Source of the DNA: Gammaproteobacteria bacterium | GTDB lineage: Bacteria; Pseudomonadota; Gammaproteobacteria; JALTLT01 | Length of the DNA: 23,766 nt | Assembly: GCA_027001815.1 (NCBI GenBank) | Contig: JALTLT010000100.1 | Span: 1 to 23,766, forward strand | Direction: 5' to 3' | In this document: positions 1 to 5,936 of the stretch, piece by piece | How positions within the stretch are numbered: the stretch's first letter is position 1 | Layout of the letters: every line of letters begins with the position of its first letter | Position numbers and translations under genes: made by a program | The notes under the pieces: generated by a model | Databases searched by the model: none | The model's input: the letters and a program-made list of their open reading frames with translations, nothing else | Told to the model about the DNA's origin: nothing

Positions 1-524
1 CCGGACGCATGATGCTGGGCGACGAGGTGATCTATGACAACGGCTGGAAGGTGCATGATCTGCGGGCGTTGCGCCGGGACAAGATCGGCTTCGTATTCCA
101 GGCCCCGTACCTGATCCCCTTCCTCGACGTCACCGACAATGTGGCGCTCCTCCCGATGCTGGCCGGCGTACCCAACGAACAGGCACGCGCCCGCGCCCGG
201 GAACTTCTCACCGCGCTGGACGTACAGCATCGGGCCCGCGCCATGCCCTCCCAGCTTTCCGGCGGCGAGCAGCAGCGCGTGGCCATCGCCCGGGGGCTCG
301 TCAACCATCCGCCGGTGATATTGGCGGATGAGCCCACCGCGCCGCTGGACTCACAACGCGCGATGGCCGTGATCCGCATCCTGAATGACATGGCCAGGCG
401 CTACGAGACGGCGATCATCGTCGTCACCCACGATGAAAAAATCATCCCGACCTTCAAGCGCATCTATCACATCCGCGACGGCGTCACCCACGAGGAAGCC
501 GGCGAGGGGCGCGGATTCGACTGA
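1..524 (+). CDS. ABC transporter ATP-binding protein, 3' part (LolD/MacB-type)
   Basis: The reading frame is open to the left edge, so the start and the Walker A loop lie outside the window. What remains has the Q-loop region (GFVFQAPYLIPFLDV), the ABC signature LSGGEQQRVAIARG, Walker B followed by the D-loop (VILADEPTAPLDS) and the H-loop (VVTHD). This is the order and spacing of the ATPases that serve FtsX/MacB-like permeases (LolD, MacB, DevA). Such proteins power lipoprotein release, efflux or membrane-complex remodelling from the cytoplasmic face. The stop is TGA at 522-524. The cognate permease is presumably upstream and the substrate cannot be inferred. The assignment as an ABC ATPase is secure; the subfamily is an inference from general similarity. 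Confidence 0.9.
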   Translation, partial: GRMMLGDEVIYDNGWKVHDLRALRRDKIGFVFQAPYLIPFLDVTDNVALLPMLAGVPNEQARARARELLTALDVQHRARAMPSQLSGGEQQRVAIARGLVNHPPVILADEPTAPLDSQRAMAVIRILNDMARRYETAIIVVTHDEKIIPTFKRIYHIRDGVTHEEAGEGRGFD

Positions 525-578
525 CTGTGAACAAGGAGCGCGGAAGATTTCTTCAAGAATACAAAGCCTTCCGCAACG

Positions 579-607
579 AAAAAGGCCAACCCGTCCGGGT
601 TGGCCTT
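579..607 (-). terminator. Intrinsic terminator of the LAGLIDADG gene
   Basis: A strong hairpin (AAGGCCAACCC / GGGTTGGCCTT, 582-607) is followed, reading the minus strand, by a run of T residues (complement of 579-583). It lies about 30 nt past the stop of the minus-strand endonuclease gene. On the plus strand no T-run follows, so termination of the ABC operon here is less certain. Confidence 0.7.
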
Positions 608-636
608 GTAGTATTGGTGAAGGGGAGGAGGTTCAA

Positions 637-1089
637 TCAGGGTTCCGAGGGAAGATTGGGGCGGATCGCCATTACCGCCTCCACGAATGACCGTCGTTGA
701 TTGAGCTGGTCCTCTGTGTATTTCCCATTTCTTTTGGTGAGAGACACGTAATTTGCAAGGATCATCGATGCACGCTTGGCCTTGTAGGTTTTGAGATAAG
801 GGAACAGTTGTTTCAGAAGGGCGAGCGCCTGGCGATTGTAGATTGCATAAGTATAACTGGGGGTGTGATTGATGCGCGTCGTACGCTTAGCGGTGATTTT
901 GCCGGCGCCGACCGTTTCGTATACATAACGTAGGAGGGGGAGATCGGTGTTGCTGATACTCAGGGCCAGTTGGTGATTCTCGTTTCTGTGCTTGCGTGTC
1001 AGGGTGACGGTGCCTTCTCCATCGAGGAGTCCGGCGATGTAGGCGGCATCGGTGGCCGAGAGTATGCGGACAGTACGATAGGCAGCCAT
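637..1089 (-). CDS. LAGLIDADG homing endonuclease (single-motif)
   Basis: This 150-residue protein has one LAGLIDADG motif near its N-terminus (IAGLLDGEG, residues 18-26, with the acidic catalytic Asp/Glu), followed by TVTL and a basic beta-strand region. Single-motif family members normally act as homodimers that cut a long pseudo-palindromic DNA site. The ATG at 1089 has a purine-rich AAGGA immediately before it, closer than ideal, so a slightly internal start is possible. The gene lies outside the intron: it starts 43 nt beyond the ssrA terminator hairpin, on the same strand, and has its own terminator. Its base composition looks less GC-rich than neighbouring genes, consistent with recent acquisition. 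The likely target is the intronless ssrA T-loop, but this is inference. Confidence 0.85.
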   Translation of the reverse strand: MAAYRTVRILSATDAAYIAGLLDGEGTVTLTRKHRNENHQLALSISNTDLPLLRYVYETVGAGKITAKRTTRINHTPSYTYAIYNRQALALLKQLFPYLKTYKAKRASMILANYVSLTKRNGKYTEDQLNQRRSFVEAVMAIRPNLPSEP

Positions 1090-1131
1090 TCCTTGGCGGT
1101 CCTCGTCTTGAATGTGGTTGTCCGAATATAC

Positions 1132-1160
1132 AAAAGCCCCTGGCCGGATTGCCAGGGGCC
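1132..1160 (-). terminator. Intrinsic terminator of ssrA
   Basis: A 9-bp perfect stem GCCCCTGGC / GCCAGGGGC (1136-1144 with 1151-1159) starts a few bases after the tmRNA CCA end and is followed on the minus strand by TTTTG. It separates ssrA from the endonuclease gene. Confidence 0.85.
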
Positions 1161-1183
1161 TTGGATTGGTGGAGGCGGCGGGA

Positions 1184-1458
1184 CAGCGGTTCCATATCTT
1201 TCGATACGGGCTGGACTATACCTTCATCCTGCCGTGGCAGGATGCGGGGCGTGTTATCCACCGCGCAGCGAAGCGGTGAATCCTAGTGCCGGCTCCGTCC
1301 ATGTGGACTCAGCCGGTCTATGAGTCTCTACAGGGCAGGCCTGAGGTTGGCCCTCTTCCTACCCCTCGGTATTGCCATGGCGGCTTGCGCCGCTTTAGGT
1401 TCCACCGATGTGAGCCCCGTTTTCACTCTGCCCTTGCGGGCAGAGGCGACCCTTGTTG
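1184..1458 (-). mobile_element. Group I self-splicing intron in the tmRNA T-loop
   Basis: A 275-nt insertion splits the ssrA T-loop. It has group I hallmarks. The last base of the 5' exon is U and the intron's last base is G. P1 can form between CGAU|C and the internal guide GGUCG, with a U-G pair at the splice site. The R element (GTAGAGACTCATAGACC, near 1333-1313) and S element (GAAGGTATAGTCC, 1225-1213) pair as P7: GACU-(C)-AUA with UAUAGUC and one bulged C. It contains no open reading frame of its own. The short size resembles bacterial tRNA-type introns; subgroup (IC3-like?) not determined. Confidence 0.93.
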
Positions 1459-1679
1459 ATCGAACCCGCGTCCGCGAGCCCTCCGCCTTCGGCTCTACAT
1501 GCTTAGCCCGGTCTATTGATCTGACCGCTGGCTACCCGACGGGCAGGGAAAACCAGCGGCGGTTCCGGTAAGGGTTTTAGCGTCGTCGGCCCCGGACGAG
1601 CCTCGGACGCGATCCTGTGTTGGATGACCCCTGGAACCCGGCCCGCACAGGCACGGAACCGGTCAGAGGCTGGCCGGGA

Positions 1680-1712
1680 TTAAGCGGCCAGAGCGTAGTT
1701 GTCGTCGTTGGC
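1680..1712 (-). other. tmRNA proteolysis-tag reading frame
   Basis: Minus-strand codons read A-N-D-D-N-Y-A-L-A-A-stop. The C-terminal ALAA is the ClpX-recognised end of the degradation tag. The resume codon is GCC. Confidence 0.95.
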
Positions 1713-1819
1713 AACTATTTTGTTTGCAGCGGGATTTACGAGGACACTGCGCCTCGGCATGCACCTCAGGTTTTGCGACCCACGTCGAAGCCAGGTCGCC
1801 CCCATCAGTTTCAGGTTCA

Positions 1820-1847
1820 AGTATATGGACATTCCGGCGGAGGGCAA
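1820..1847 (-). promoter_or_regulatory. ssrA promoter
   Basis: On the minus strand TTGCCC (1847-1842) and TATACT (1825-1820) are separated by 16 bp. The -10 box lies about 17 nt before the mature tmRNA 5' end, leaving room for a short 5' leader removed by RNase P. Confidence 0.65.
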
Positions 1848-2033
1848 GTTCCCCGGGAAGGGCCGATCGGGCCGTCATCCCCCGGTTGCTCGGGGAGAGG
1901 GGGGCGGGAGCGCCGGGTCGTACCCGGCTTCGATGCGCTGTGCCGACCGGCGAGAGACGATGTGCTACCGGGATCGATCACCCCCAACCAATGGATTTCC
2001 GGGTGAAATTCGAGAGTCACCTGCCGGTTTCGC
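1848..2033. other. Intergenic stretch without recognised gene
   Basis: Between the ssrA promoter and the repeat fragment at 2034 there are GC-rich inverted repeats, for example CCGGGTCGTACCCGG near 1914, but I see no gene, RNA or convincing promoter. Confidence 0.5.
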
Positions 2034-2073
2034 CGTTCTGGCGGTTCCGGGATGAATTGTTCCGGCTTTCCCA
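2034..2073 (+). repeat. Fragment of the type II hairpin-array repeat
   Basis: This stretch matches the right end of the element at 5937-6087: both share GTTC, then a variable part, then GGGATGAATTGTTC and TTTCC. The other hairpin modules are missing or unrecognisable, so it is read as an eroded copy. Confidence 0.55.
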
Positions 2074-2109
2074 TGTTTCCCGACGGTTCAATGGTGTATC
2101 TGCCTCCTC

Positions 2110-2253
2110 GGCCCCTTTTTCAAGGCCGGAAGCCGAAAATTCGATTTTCGGCTTCCTCACATTTTCAATGACCTGGCGTCATTGAAAAGGCCGCGGTGCA
2201 TCCATGCACCGCGGCACAGGCTGCCGAAAAACGGCGTTTTTTCAACAGCCTGT
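2110..2253 (-). repeat. Hairpin-array repeat type I, copy R1 (order E'-C-D-B-A)
   Basis: Four consecutive perfect or near-perfect hairpins: C at 2128-2156 (13-bp stem around GGAAGCCGAAAAT), D at 2162-2188 (TTTTCAATGAC / GTCATTGAAAA), B at 2191-2214 (CCGCGGTGCAT / ATGCACCGCGG) and A at 2216-2253 (ACAGGCTG...CAGCCTGT). The outer E module is reduced to a half-site (2110-2127). The orientation is opposite to the copies at 4027 and 6910. Confidence 0.9.
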
Positions 2254-2340
2254 TATTCCCCATTCCGACCAGTCCCCGGCACAACCGGGGAGCCCCGTAT
2301 TATGGTATGGTCTTTCACGATCCAACCTGGGGAGAGAACC

Positions 2341-2730
2341 ATGCGATTCATGACCGTGTTGCTGGTGGCACTGTTCGCCACGGGACCCGCGTGGGGCGGA
2401 GAGGTGGCGATTCGTTTCGCCCGATTCATCGAGCAGGGCGATGCCTGGCGGGTGCTCGTGACACTGGAACACGCCGATACCGGCTGGGACCATTACGCCG
2501 ACGCCTGGCGGGTGGTGGACGGCCAGGGGAATGTGCTGGGCAACCGGGTCCTGCGTCACCCCCACGTGGAGGAGCAGCCCTTCACCCGCGGCCTCTCCGG
2601 CGTGAAGATCCCCTCCGGCACCTCGCTGGTCTATGTGGAGGCCCACGACAAGGTGCACGGCTGGAGCAGCGACCGCCTGGAGGTGGATCTCCTGCGGGGA
2701 GGGGGGAAGCGGTACCGCGTGGAGCGTTGA
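2341..2730 (+). CDS. Conserved hypothetical exported protein
   Basis: The product has 129 residues. The N-terminus is a typical Sec signal peptide (basic MRF, then a hydrophobic core, cleavage likely after PAWGG/A-type residues near 18). The ATG at 2341 is chosen because GGGGAGAG sits 5-12 nt upstream and because the longer in-frame extension would run back into the repeat. The mature part is rich in beta-strand-forming residues with conserved-looking stretches GWDHYADAWRVVD, HPHVEEQPFTR and VEAHDKVHGW, which I associate with an uncharacterised proteobacterial periplasmic family. There is no known catalytic motif, cysteine pair or membrane anchor. Function unknown. It appears to be monocistronic, followed by a 150-bp gap that contains a candidate sigma-28 promoter for the next gene. 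Confidence 0.8.
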   Translation: MRFMTVLLVALFATGPAWGGEVAIRFARFIEQGDAWRVLVTLEHADTGWDHYADAWRVVDGQGNVLGNRVLRHPHVEEQPFTRGLSGVKIPSGTSLVYVEAHDKVHGWSSDRLEVDLLRGGGKRYRVER

Positions 2731-2760
2731 CGGTCGTGTCACATTCTTGACGAAAGGGCC

Positions 2761-2787
2761 TCAAGTCACCGGGAGGGGGGTCGATAA
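2761..2787 (+). promoter_or_regulatory. Candidate sigma-28 (FliA) promoter
   Basis: TCAAGTCA (2761-2768), an 11-nt spacer, and GTCGATAA (2780-2787) match the flagellar sigma-28 pattern (TMAAGTNN-N11-GCCGATAA) with one mismatch in the -10 and exact spacing. Transcription would start near 2795, upstream of the protease gene. Confidence 0.4.
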
Positions 2788-2883
2788 GAGAGGGCGACAG
2801 GACATGGATTCCGGCAGGGAATCGTGTCGAGCCGACGGATTGCGGACACGAAGGCTGACGACTTCCGATTTGGACAGGTGCCC

Positions 2884-3549
2884 GTGTATCCGCGATACCC
2901 TACTCTCTTGCTGCTGTTCCTCCTCCTCTTCGCCCACGGTGCAGGTGCCGTGGCGACCCCCCATCGAGTGGGTGTGCTCGCCCTGTTCAAGGACAAGGCG
3001 CTGCTCTCCGTCGACGGACGTCGGTACCTCCTGGAGGTGGGAGAGGCGGGGCCCTTCGGTATCCGTCTCCTCTCCGCCAACAGCCGCAGGGCGGTGCTGG
3101 TGGTGGGAGGGGAGTATCGCGAGGTGCGTCCGGAGACACGGGTGATCGAGCTTTCCCGTTTCACCACCTCCCCAACGACGGTACGCCTGGCGCCGGATGC
3201 CAACGGCACCTATGTCACCCAGGGCCGGATCGACGGCCGCCCCGTGAACTTCATCGTCGATACCGGCGCCTCGGTGCTGGCGATCGGCGACGGCATGGCG
3301 CGCTCCCTCGGCGTCGACTACCGCTCCGGGGAGCGGGTGAAGGCGCGTACCGCGGCGGGGGAGATTCCCGCCTGGGTGGTGCGCCTCTCCCGGGTCGAGG
3401 TGGGAGGCATCGTCCTGCACGACGTGGAGGCGGCCGTGGTGGAGGATTTCCGAAGCGGTCCCGCCCTGCTGGGGATGAGTTTCCTCCGCCGGGTCCGCAT
3501 GGAGTACCGCAACGGCCTCCTTCTGCTCTCCAGCACCTCTTCTCCCTGA
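2884..3549 (+). CDS. Retropepsin-like aspartic protease, membrane-anchored or exported
   Basis: The product has 221 residues from GTG 2884, preceded by GGACAGG at a suitable distance; an in-frame GTG at 2824 would add 20 residues and cannot be excluded. The N-terminus has a strong hydrophobic segment (PTLLLLFLLLFAHGAGA), a signal peptide or anchor. An N-terminal beta-rich region is followed by a single-lobe aspartic protease domain with the catalytic FIVDTGASVLAIG motif (Asp near residue 126) and a C-terminal ALLGMSFL strand. One DTG motif in a domain of this size means the active enzyme must be a dimer, as in retropepsins and the bacterial TIGR02281/clan AA proteins. It probably acts in the periplasm. 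Substrate unknown. Confidence 0.88.
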   Translation: MYPRYPTLLLLFLLLFAHGAGAVATPHRVGVLALFKDKALLSVDGRRYLLEVGEAGPFGIRLLSANSRRAVLVVGGEYREVRPETRVIELSRFTTSPTTVRLAPDANGTYVTQGRIDGRPVNFIVDTGASVLAIGDGMARSLGVDYRSGERVKARTAAGEIPAWVVRLSRVEVGGIVLHDVEAAVVEDFRSGPALLGMSFLRRVRMEYRNGLLLLSSTSSP

Positions 3550-3596
3550 CATTCCCCTTTCACCCCTTCTCGCTCCCCCTCCGATCGGCCGTGGAA

Positions 3597-3610
3597 TTGA
3601 CCGGGATCAA
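3597..3610 (+). promoter_or_regulatory. FNR/Anr-like operator
   Basis: TTGACCGGGATCAA matches the FNR box TTGAT-N4-ATCAA with one mismatch. A TAAATT at 3632-3637 would put the transcription start about 41 nt from the box centre, the class II FNR activation geometry. Confidence 0.5.
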
Positions 3611-3675
3611 TGTGTACGTCGTAAAAATTAGTAAATTCGAATTAACTGATATGCTTTCCGCAGGAGGATAGAACC

Positions 3676-3855
3676 ATGAGTGAGTGTGCGCTGCGCGAGA
3701 ACGTCGATCTGAACCTGGAGGAGGTCTCCCGGATCGCCCTGGCCCTCAAGTCCCTGGCCGCCTATTCCATGGCCTACGAGGACGAGAACCCCGCTGAGCT
3801 GCAGGCGGTGGTGGACGAGGGTCTCGAGGCGGTGCATCACCTCTTCGACTGTTGA
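3676..3855 (+). CDS. Small hypothetical protein (59 aa)
   Basis: ATG at 3676 follows a strong AGGAGG-type ribosome-binding site (CAGGAGGA, 3661-3668) and the frame ends at TGA 3853-3855. The 59-residue product is acidic and predicted helical, with the central stretch EVSRIALALKSLAAYSMAYE, a Cys at position 4 and a C-terminal HHLFDC. There is no signal peptide or transmembrane segment. The strong Shine-Dalgarno, third-position GC bias and the FNR-like site upstream argue it is expressed. The His-His and two Cys could bind a metal, but that is speculation. I do not recognise the family. A 9-bp inverted repeat (3866-3891) follows the stop but lacks a T-run. Confidence 0.75.
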   Translation: MSECALRENVDLNLEEVSRIALALKSLAAYSMAYEDENPAELQAVVDEGLEAVHHLFDC

Positions 3856-3891
3856 AACCACCGGGCTGGCCACGGCAGGCATCGTGGCCGG

Positions 3892-4026
3892 TTCGATCGG
3901 AACGGGGCGGCTGTCCGGGCCCACGTGTCGCCGGGCGGGCACTTCCGTCCCCGCGCCTTGTTTCGTCCGCTTTTCCCCGATCCTCCCTCTCGTAGTATAG
4001 TCTTGGGTCCTTGCCGACTGCTCTAG
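3892..4026. other. Intergenic stretch without recognised gene
   Basis: No coding frame with a credible start, and no RNA gene, seen between the 59-aa gene and repeat R2. A GTAGTATAGT stretch near 3993 resembles a -10 region but has no convincing partner. Confidence 0.4.
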
Positions 4027-4189
4027 CAGGCTGATGAAAAACACCGTTTTTGGACAGCCTGTGCCGCGGCGCATGGATGCGCCGCCGTTTTTGATGACGG
4101 CGAGTCATTGAAAACGTGAGGAAGCCGGAAATCGCATTTTTCGGCTTCCGGCGTTGAAAAAGGCCAGGACGGCCTTTTTCAACATCCTG
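4027..4189 (+). repeat. Hairpin-array repeat type I, copy R2 (order A-B-D-C-E)
   Basis: A complete 163-bp copy bounded by CAGGCTGATGAAAAA and TTTTTCAACATCCTG. Five hairpins follow one another: A (4027-4061), B (GCGGCGCAT / ATGCGCCGC), D (around ATGAC...GTCAT), C (GGAAGCCG...CGGCTTCC) and E (GTTGAAAAAGGCC / GGCCTTTTTCAAC). In B, both arms differ from R1 and R3 by a matching pair (T-A to C-G), so pairing is kept. Confidence 0.92.
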
Positions 4190-4211
4190 CCAGCCCGAAA
4201 GTTGCATGAAG

Positions 4212-4333
4212 CTGCCGGAGGGATGTGCGTCTGGCGTGTTCGAGTGTGCCGCTTTGGAGTGCAAGGCGTAGCTGCCGCTACGGCTTGCGCGAAAAGCGGT
4301 ACAATCGGGCGCCAGGCGTGCAGACGCCGGCAG
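4212..4333 (+). repeat. Long nested inverted repeat, unidentified
   Basis: Four pairs of complementary blocks are nested: CTGCCGG (4212-4218) with CCGGCAG (4327-4333), GCGTCTG (4227-4233) with CAGACGC (4321-4327), GTGCCGCTTT (4246-4255) with AAAGCGGTAC (4293-4302), and GCAAGGCGTAGC (4261-4272) with GCTACGGCTTGC (4277-4288, one mismatch) around a TGCC loop. It could be a structured leader RNA or a small transposon-derived element. Confidence 0.6.
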
Positions 4334-4378
4334 AGCGTGCCGGGAACAAATCGTTACCCGCTAATATGCGAAAGATTC

Positions 4379-4410
4379 TGTTTGCAAACATAAAGTTGAA
4401 TACAATATTC
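4379..4410 (+). promoter_or_regulatory. Candidate promoter/operator with two palindromes
   Basis: TGTTTGCAAACA (4379-4390) is a perfect 12-bp palindrome. GAATA-CAA-TATTC (4398-4410) is a second one that contains a TACAAT -10-like hexamer (4401-4406). Both are upstream of the 4449 gene, and the first would overlap its -35 region. Confidence 0.45.
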
Positions 4411-4448
4411 AGCGGCTTCACGCAATTTTCGGGCTAGGGGGAGGCCTC

Positions 4449-5000
4449 ATGACCACACCCGATCGTGCCGAGCAGGTGATCCGCATGCACGCCCCTCTCA
4501 TCGTCGAGACGGTCAAGGCGTGCCAGGAGCCCTCCCGGCGCCCGGCGCTCGAGCAGAATCTCAGCCGCATCGCGCAGATCGGACACACCGATCTGGTGGC
4601 GGTGCTGCGCCGGATCCTCGATGGCGCACGCGAGGTCTCGTTGCTCGGCGGGCTGGAGGAGGATGACGCCATCATCGTCGAGGCGGTCCTCCGTGGACTG
4701 CAGAACCCGGCCACCCTTCCCGAACCGGAGGTGCGCCCCGACCCGACGGCGGCGGCCCCCGGCCTGGCGCAGATGATCCACCTGGCGGGACGGGGCAATC
4801 CCCAGGCGTTGCAACTGGTGGCCACCATGGCCGAGCAGATGACCGGTGTCGGCGGCCGCATGGCGCAGGTGGGGGGGGTCATGCGCCGCCTGGTCAATGG
4901 AGAACGGGATCCGGACCGCCTCTGCGAGCGGATGGATGCCGAAGCCCGGTCGCTGGTGCTGAAGATCCTCGAGGAGCTGGCGCGGCTGGCGGATCATTGA
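4449..5000 (+). CDS. Conserved hypothetical protein, helical
   Basis: The product has 183 residues; ATG 4449 follows GGGGGAGG at ideal spacing. It has no signal peptide or transmembrane segment and looks almost entirely alpha-helical. An N-terminal helical half (about residues 1-90) and a C-terminal half (about 105-183, with QALQLVATMAEQMTGVGG and MRRLVNGERDPDRL) are joined by a Pro/Ala-rich linker (PEPEVRPDPTAAAPG). I do not recognise a named domain. The gene ends 10 nt before the DUF455 ferritin-like gene, which has its own Shine-Dalgarno in that gap, so the two are probably co-transcribed and functionally linked. A partner or adaptor role for the ferritin-like protein is possible but unsupported by any motif. 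Confidence 0.8.
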   Translation: MTTPDRAEQVIRMHAPLIVETVKACQEPSRRPALEQNLSRIAQIGHTDLVAVLRRILDGAREVSLLGGLEEDDAIIVEAVLRGLQNPATLPEPEVRPDPTAAAPGLAQMIHLAGRGNPQALQLVATMAEQMTGVGGRMAQVGGVMRRLVNGERDPDRLCERMDAEARSLVLKILEELARLADH

Positions 5001-5010
5001 GGGGCACGGG

Positions 5011-5811
5011 GTGGAATCTCTCCAGCAGGCCGCCTTCGCGGCGTTGATGACCCCGGATCCGGATGCCAAGGCGGAGAGGGTGTGGGCGATGGTGGGGGAG
5101 CGCGAGGCAGGGCGCCTGCCGCTGGAAGAGGGGGGCGAGTCCCATCCGGTGCCCGTTCCGGGGCGCCCGCCCAAGCCGGAACTGGTTGCGCCGTCGCGTC
5201 TCCCGCGACGGCGGATCCACACCCGCGAGGGGCTCATCGGCCTGCTCCATGCCCTCACCCACATCGAGTTCAACGCCATCAATCTTGCCCTGGACGCCGT
5301 CTACCGCTTTCGTGGGCTCCCGGGCGCCTTCTACTACGACTGGCTTCAGGTGGCGGCCGAAGAGGCGTACCACTTCGGGTTGCTGCGGAAGCGGCTGCGG
5401 GTGCTCGGGGCCGACTACGGCGATCTCCCCGCCCACAACGGCCTGTGGGAGATGGCGTGCCGGACCGCCCACGATCCCATGGTCCGCATGGCCCTGGTAC
5501 CGCGGGTGCTGGAGGCGAGGGGGCTGGATGTGACGCCGGGGATGATGGAACGGCTGCGGGCTGCGGGAGAGGAGGAGGTGGTTGCGGCCCTGGAGATCAT
5601 CCTCCGCGACGAGGTGGGACACGTGGCCATCGGTACCCGCTGGTTCCGCCACTGCTGCGAGCAGCGGGGGCTGGAGCCGGCTGACACCTTCTTCTCCCTC
5701 CTCCAGGAGTACATGACCGGCCCGGTGAAGGGGCCTTTCCACCACCAGGCGCGGCGTGAGGCGGGGTTCACCGAGGAGGAGATGAGCCGGCTGATGGAAC
5801 TGGCCGTCTGA
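5011..5811 (+). CDS. DUF455 family ferritin-like protein
   Basis: The product has 266 residues and starts at GTG 5011, preceded by GAGGGG. An N-terminal region rich in Pro/Arg (about 40-70) leads into a four-helix ferritin-like domain. Candidate di-metal ligands are all present: Glu86 (HIEF), Glu118 and His121 (EEAYHF), Glu169 (LEARG), Glu201 and His204 (RDEVGH). This is the pattern of the DUF455/COG2833 family, related in fold to MiaE and other di-iron oxygenases. The reaction is unknown for the family; a di-iron oxygenase or oxidase role is the usual guess. It is cytoplasmic (no export signal) and probably in one transcript with the upstream helical protein. The family call is confident, the chemistry is not. 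Confidence 0.9.
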   Translation: MESLQQAAFAALMTPDPDAKAERVWAMVGEREAGRLPLEEGGESHPVPVPGRPPKPELVAPSRLPRRRIHTREGLIGLLHALTHIEFNAINLALDAVYRFRGLPGAFYYDWLQVAAEEAYHFGLLRKRLRVLGADYGDLPAHNGLWEMACRTAHDPMVRMALVPRVLEARGLDVTPGMMERLRAAGEEEVVAALEIILRDEVGHVAIGTRWFRHCCEQRGLEPADTFFSLLQEYMTGPVKGPFHHQARREAGFTEEEMSRLMELAV

Positions 5812-5936
5812 GGGTGGCCGAATCGGTCGTGCCGAGGGACCGTGCGCCCTGTCGGATGACGGACTCGAAGGGGGCGATGGCCGCGGGCCGGGGCTGGAGG
5901 ATCGGCGGGGAGGTTTTCCCGGCGCGAAGTAGATAG

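Larger units (their letters stand above)
1167..1803 (-). ncRNA. ssrA: tmRNA (SsrA), interrupted by a group I intron
   Basis: On the minus strand the 5' end GGGGGCGACCTGGCTTCGAC pairs with the 3' end CGCCTCC-ACCA to form the tRNA-like acceptor stem (7 bp, one G-U). The tag frame at 1712-1680 encodes ANDDNYALAA and a TAA stop, the gammaproteobacterial form. The CCA is encoded. The 5' exon is 1803-1459 and ends ...GGGTTCGAT inside the T-loop; the 3' exon is 1183-1167 and begins TCCCGCC. Joining them restores T-stem GCGGG/CCCGC around the 7-nt loop TTCGATT. The mature RNA would be 362 nt, normal for the family. tmRNA with SmpB rescues stalled ribosomes and tags the nascent peptide for ClpXP-type proteolysis. 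Splicing is needed for function because the T-arm is broken in the precursor. Confidence 0.97.

Noticed and set aside
637..1183. LAGLIDADG gene as part of the group I intron
   Set aside because: The ssrA 3' exon (with CCA) and its terminator lie between the intron and the gene, so the gene is outside.
1320..2185. Several plus-strand open frames of 80-150 codons
   Set aside because: They run across the ssrA 5' exon, intron and repeat R1; the tmRNA tag and intron helices explain this sequence on the other strand.
2110..2253. Hairpin series as a CRISPR array
   Set aside because: The units differ from each other, there are no regular spacers and no cas genes; the same set of different hairpins recurs elsewhere as one block.
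4027..4189. Repeat copies as simple transcription terminators
   Set aside because: They also lie between divergent genes (ispB / rplU) and upstream of genes, occur in both orientations, and carry five stems; E and A might terminate incidentally because of their T-runs.
4154..4437. Open frames of about 70-80 codons between R2 and the 4449 gene
   Set aside because: No ribosome-binding site; they cross the long inverted repeat and show no coding-like codon bias.
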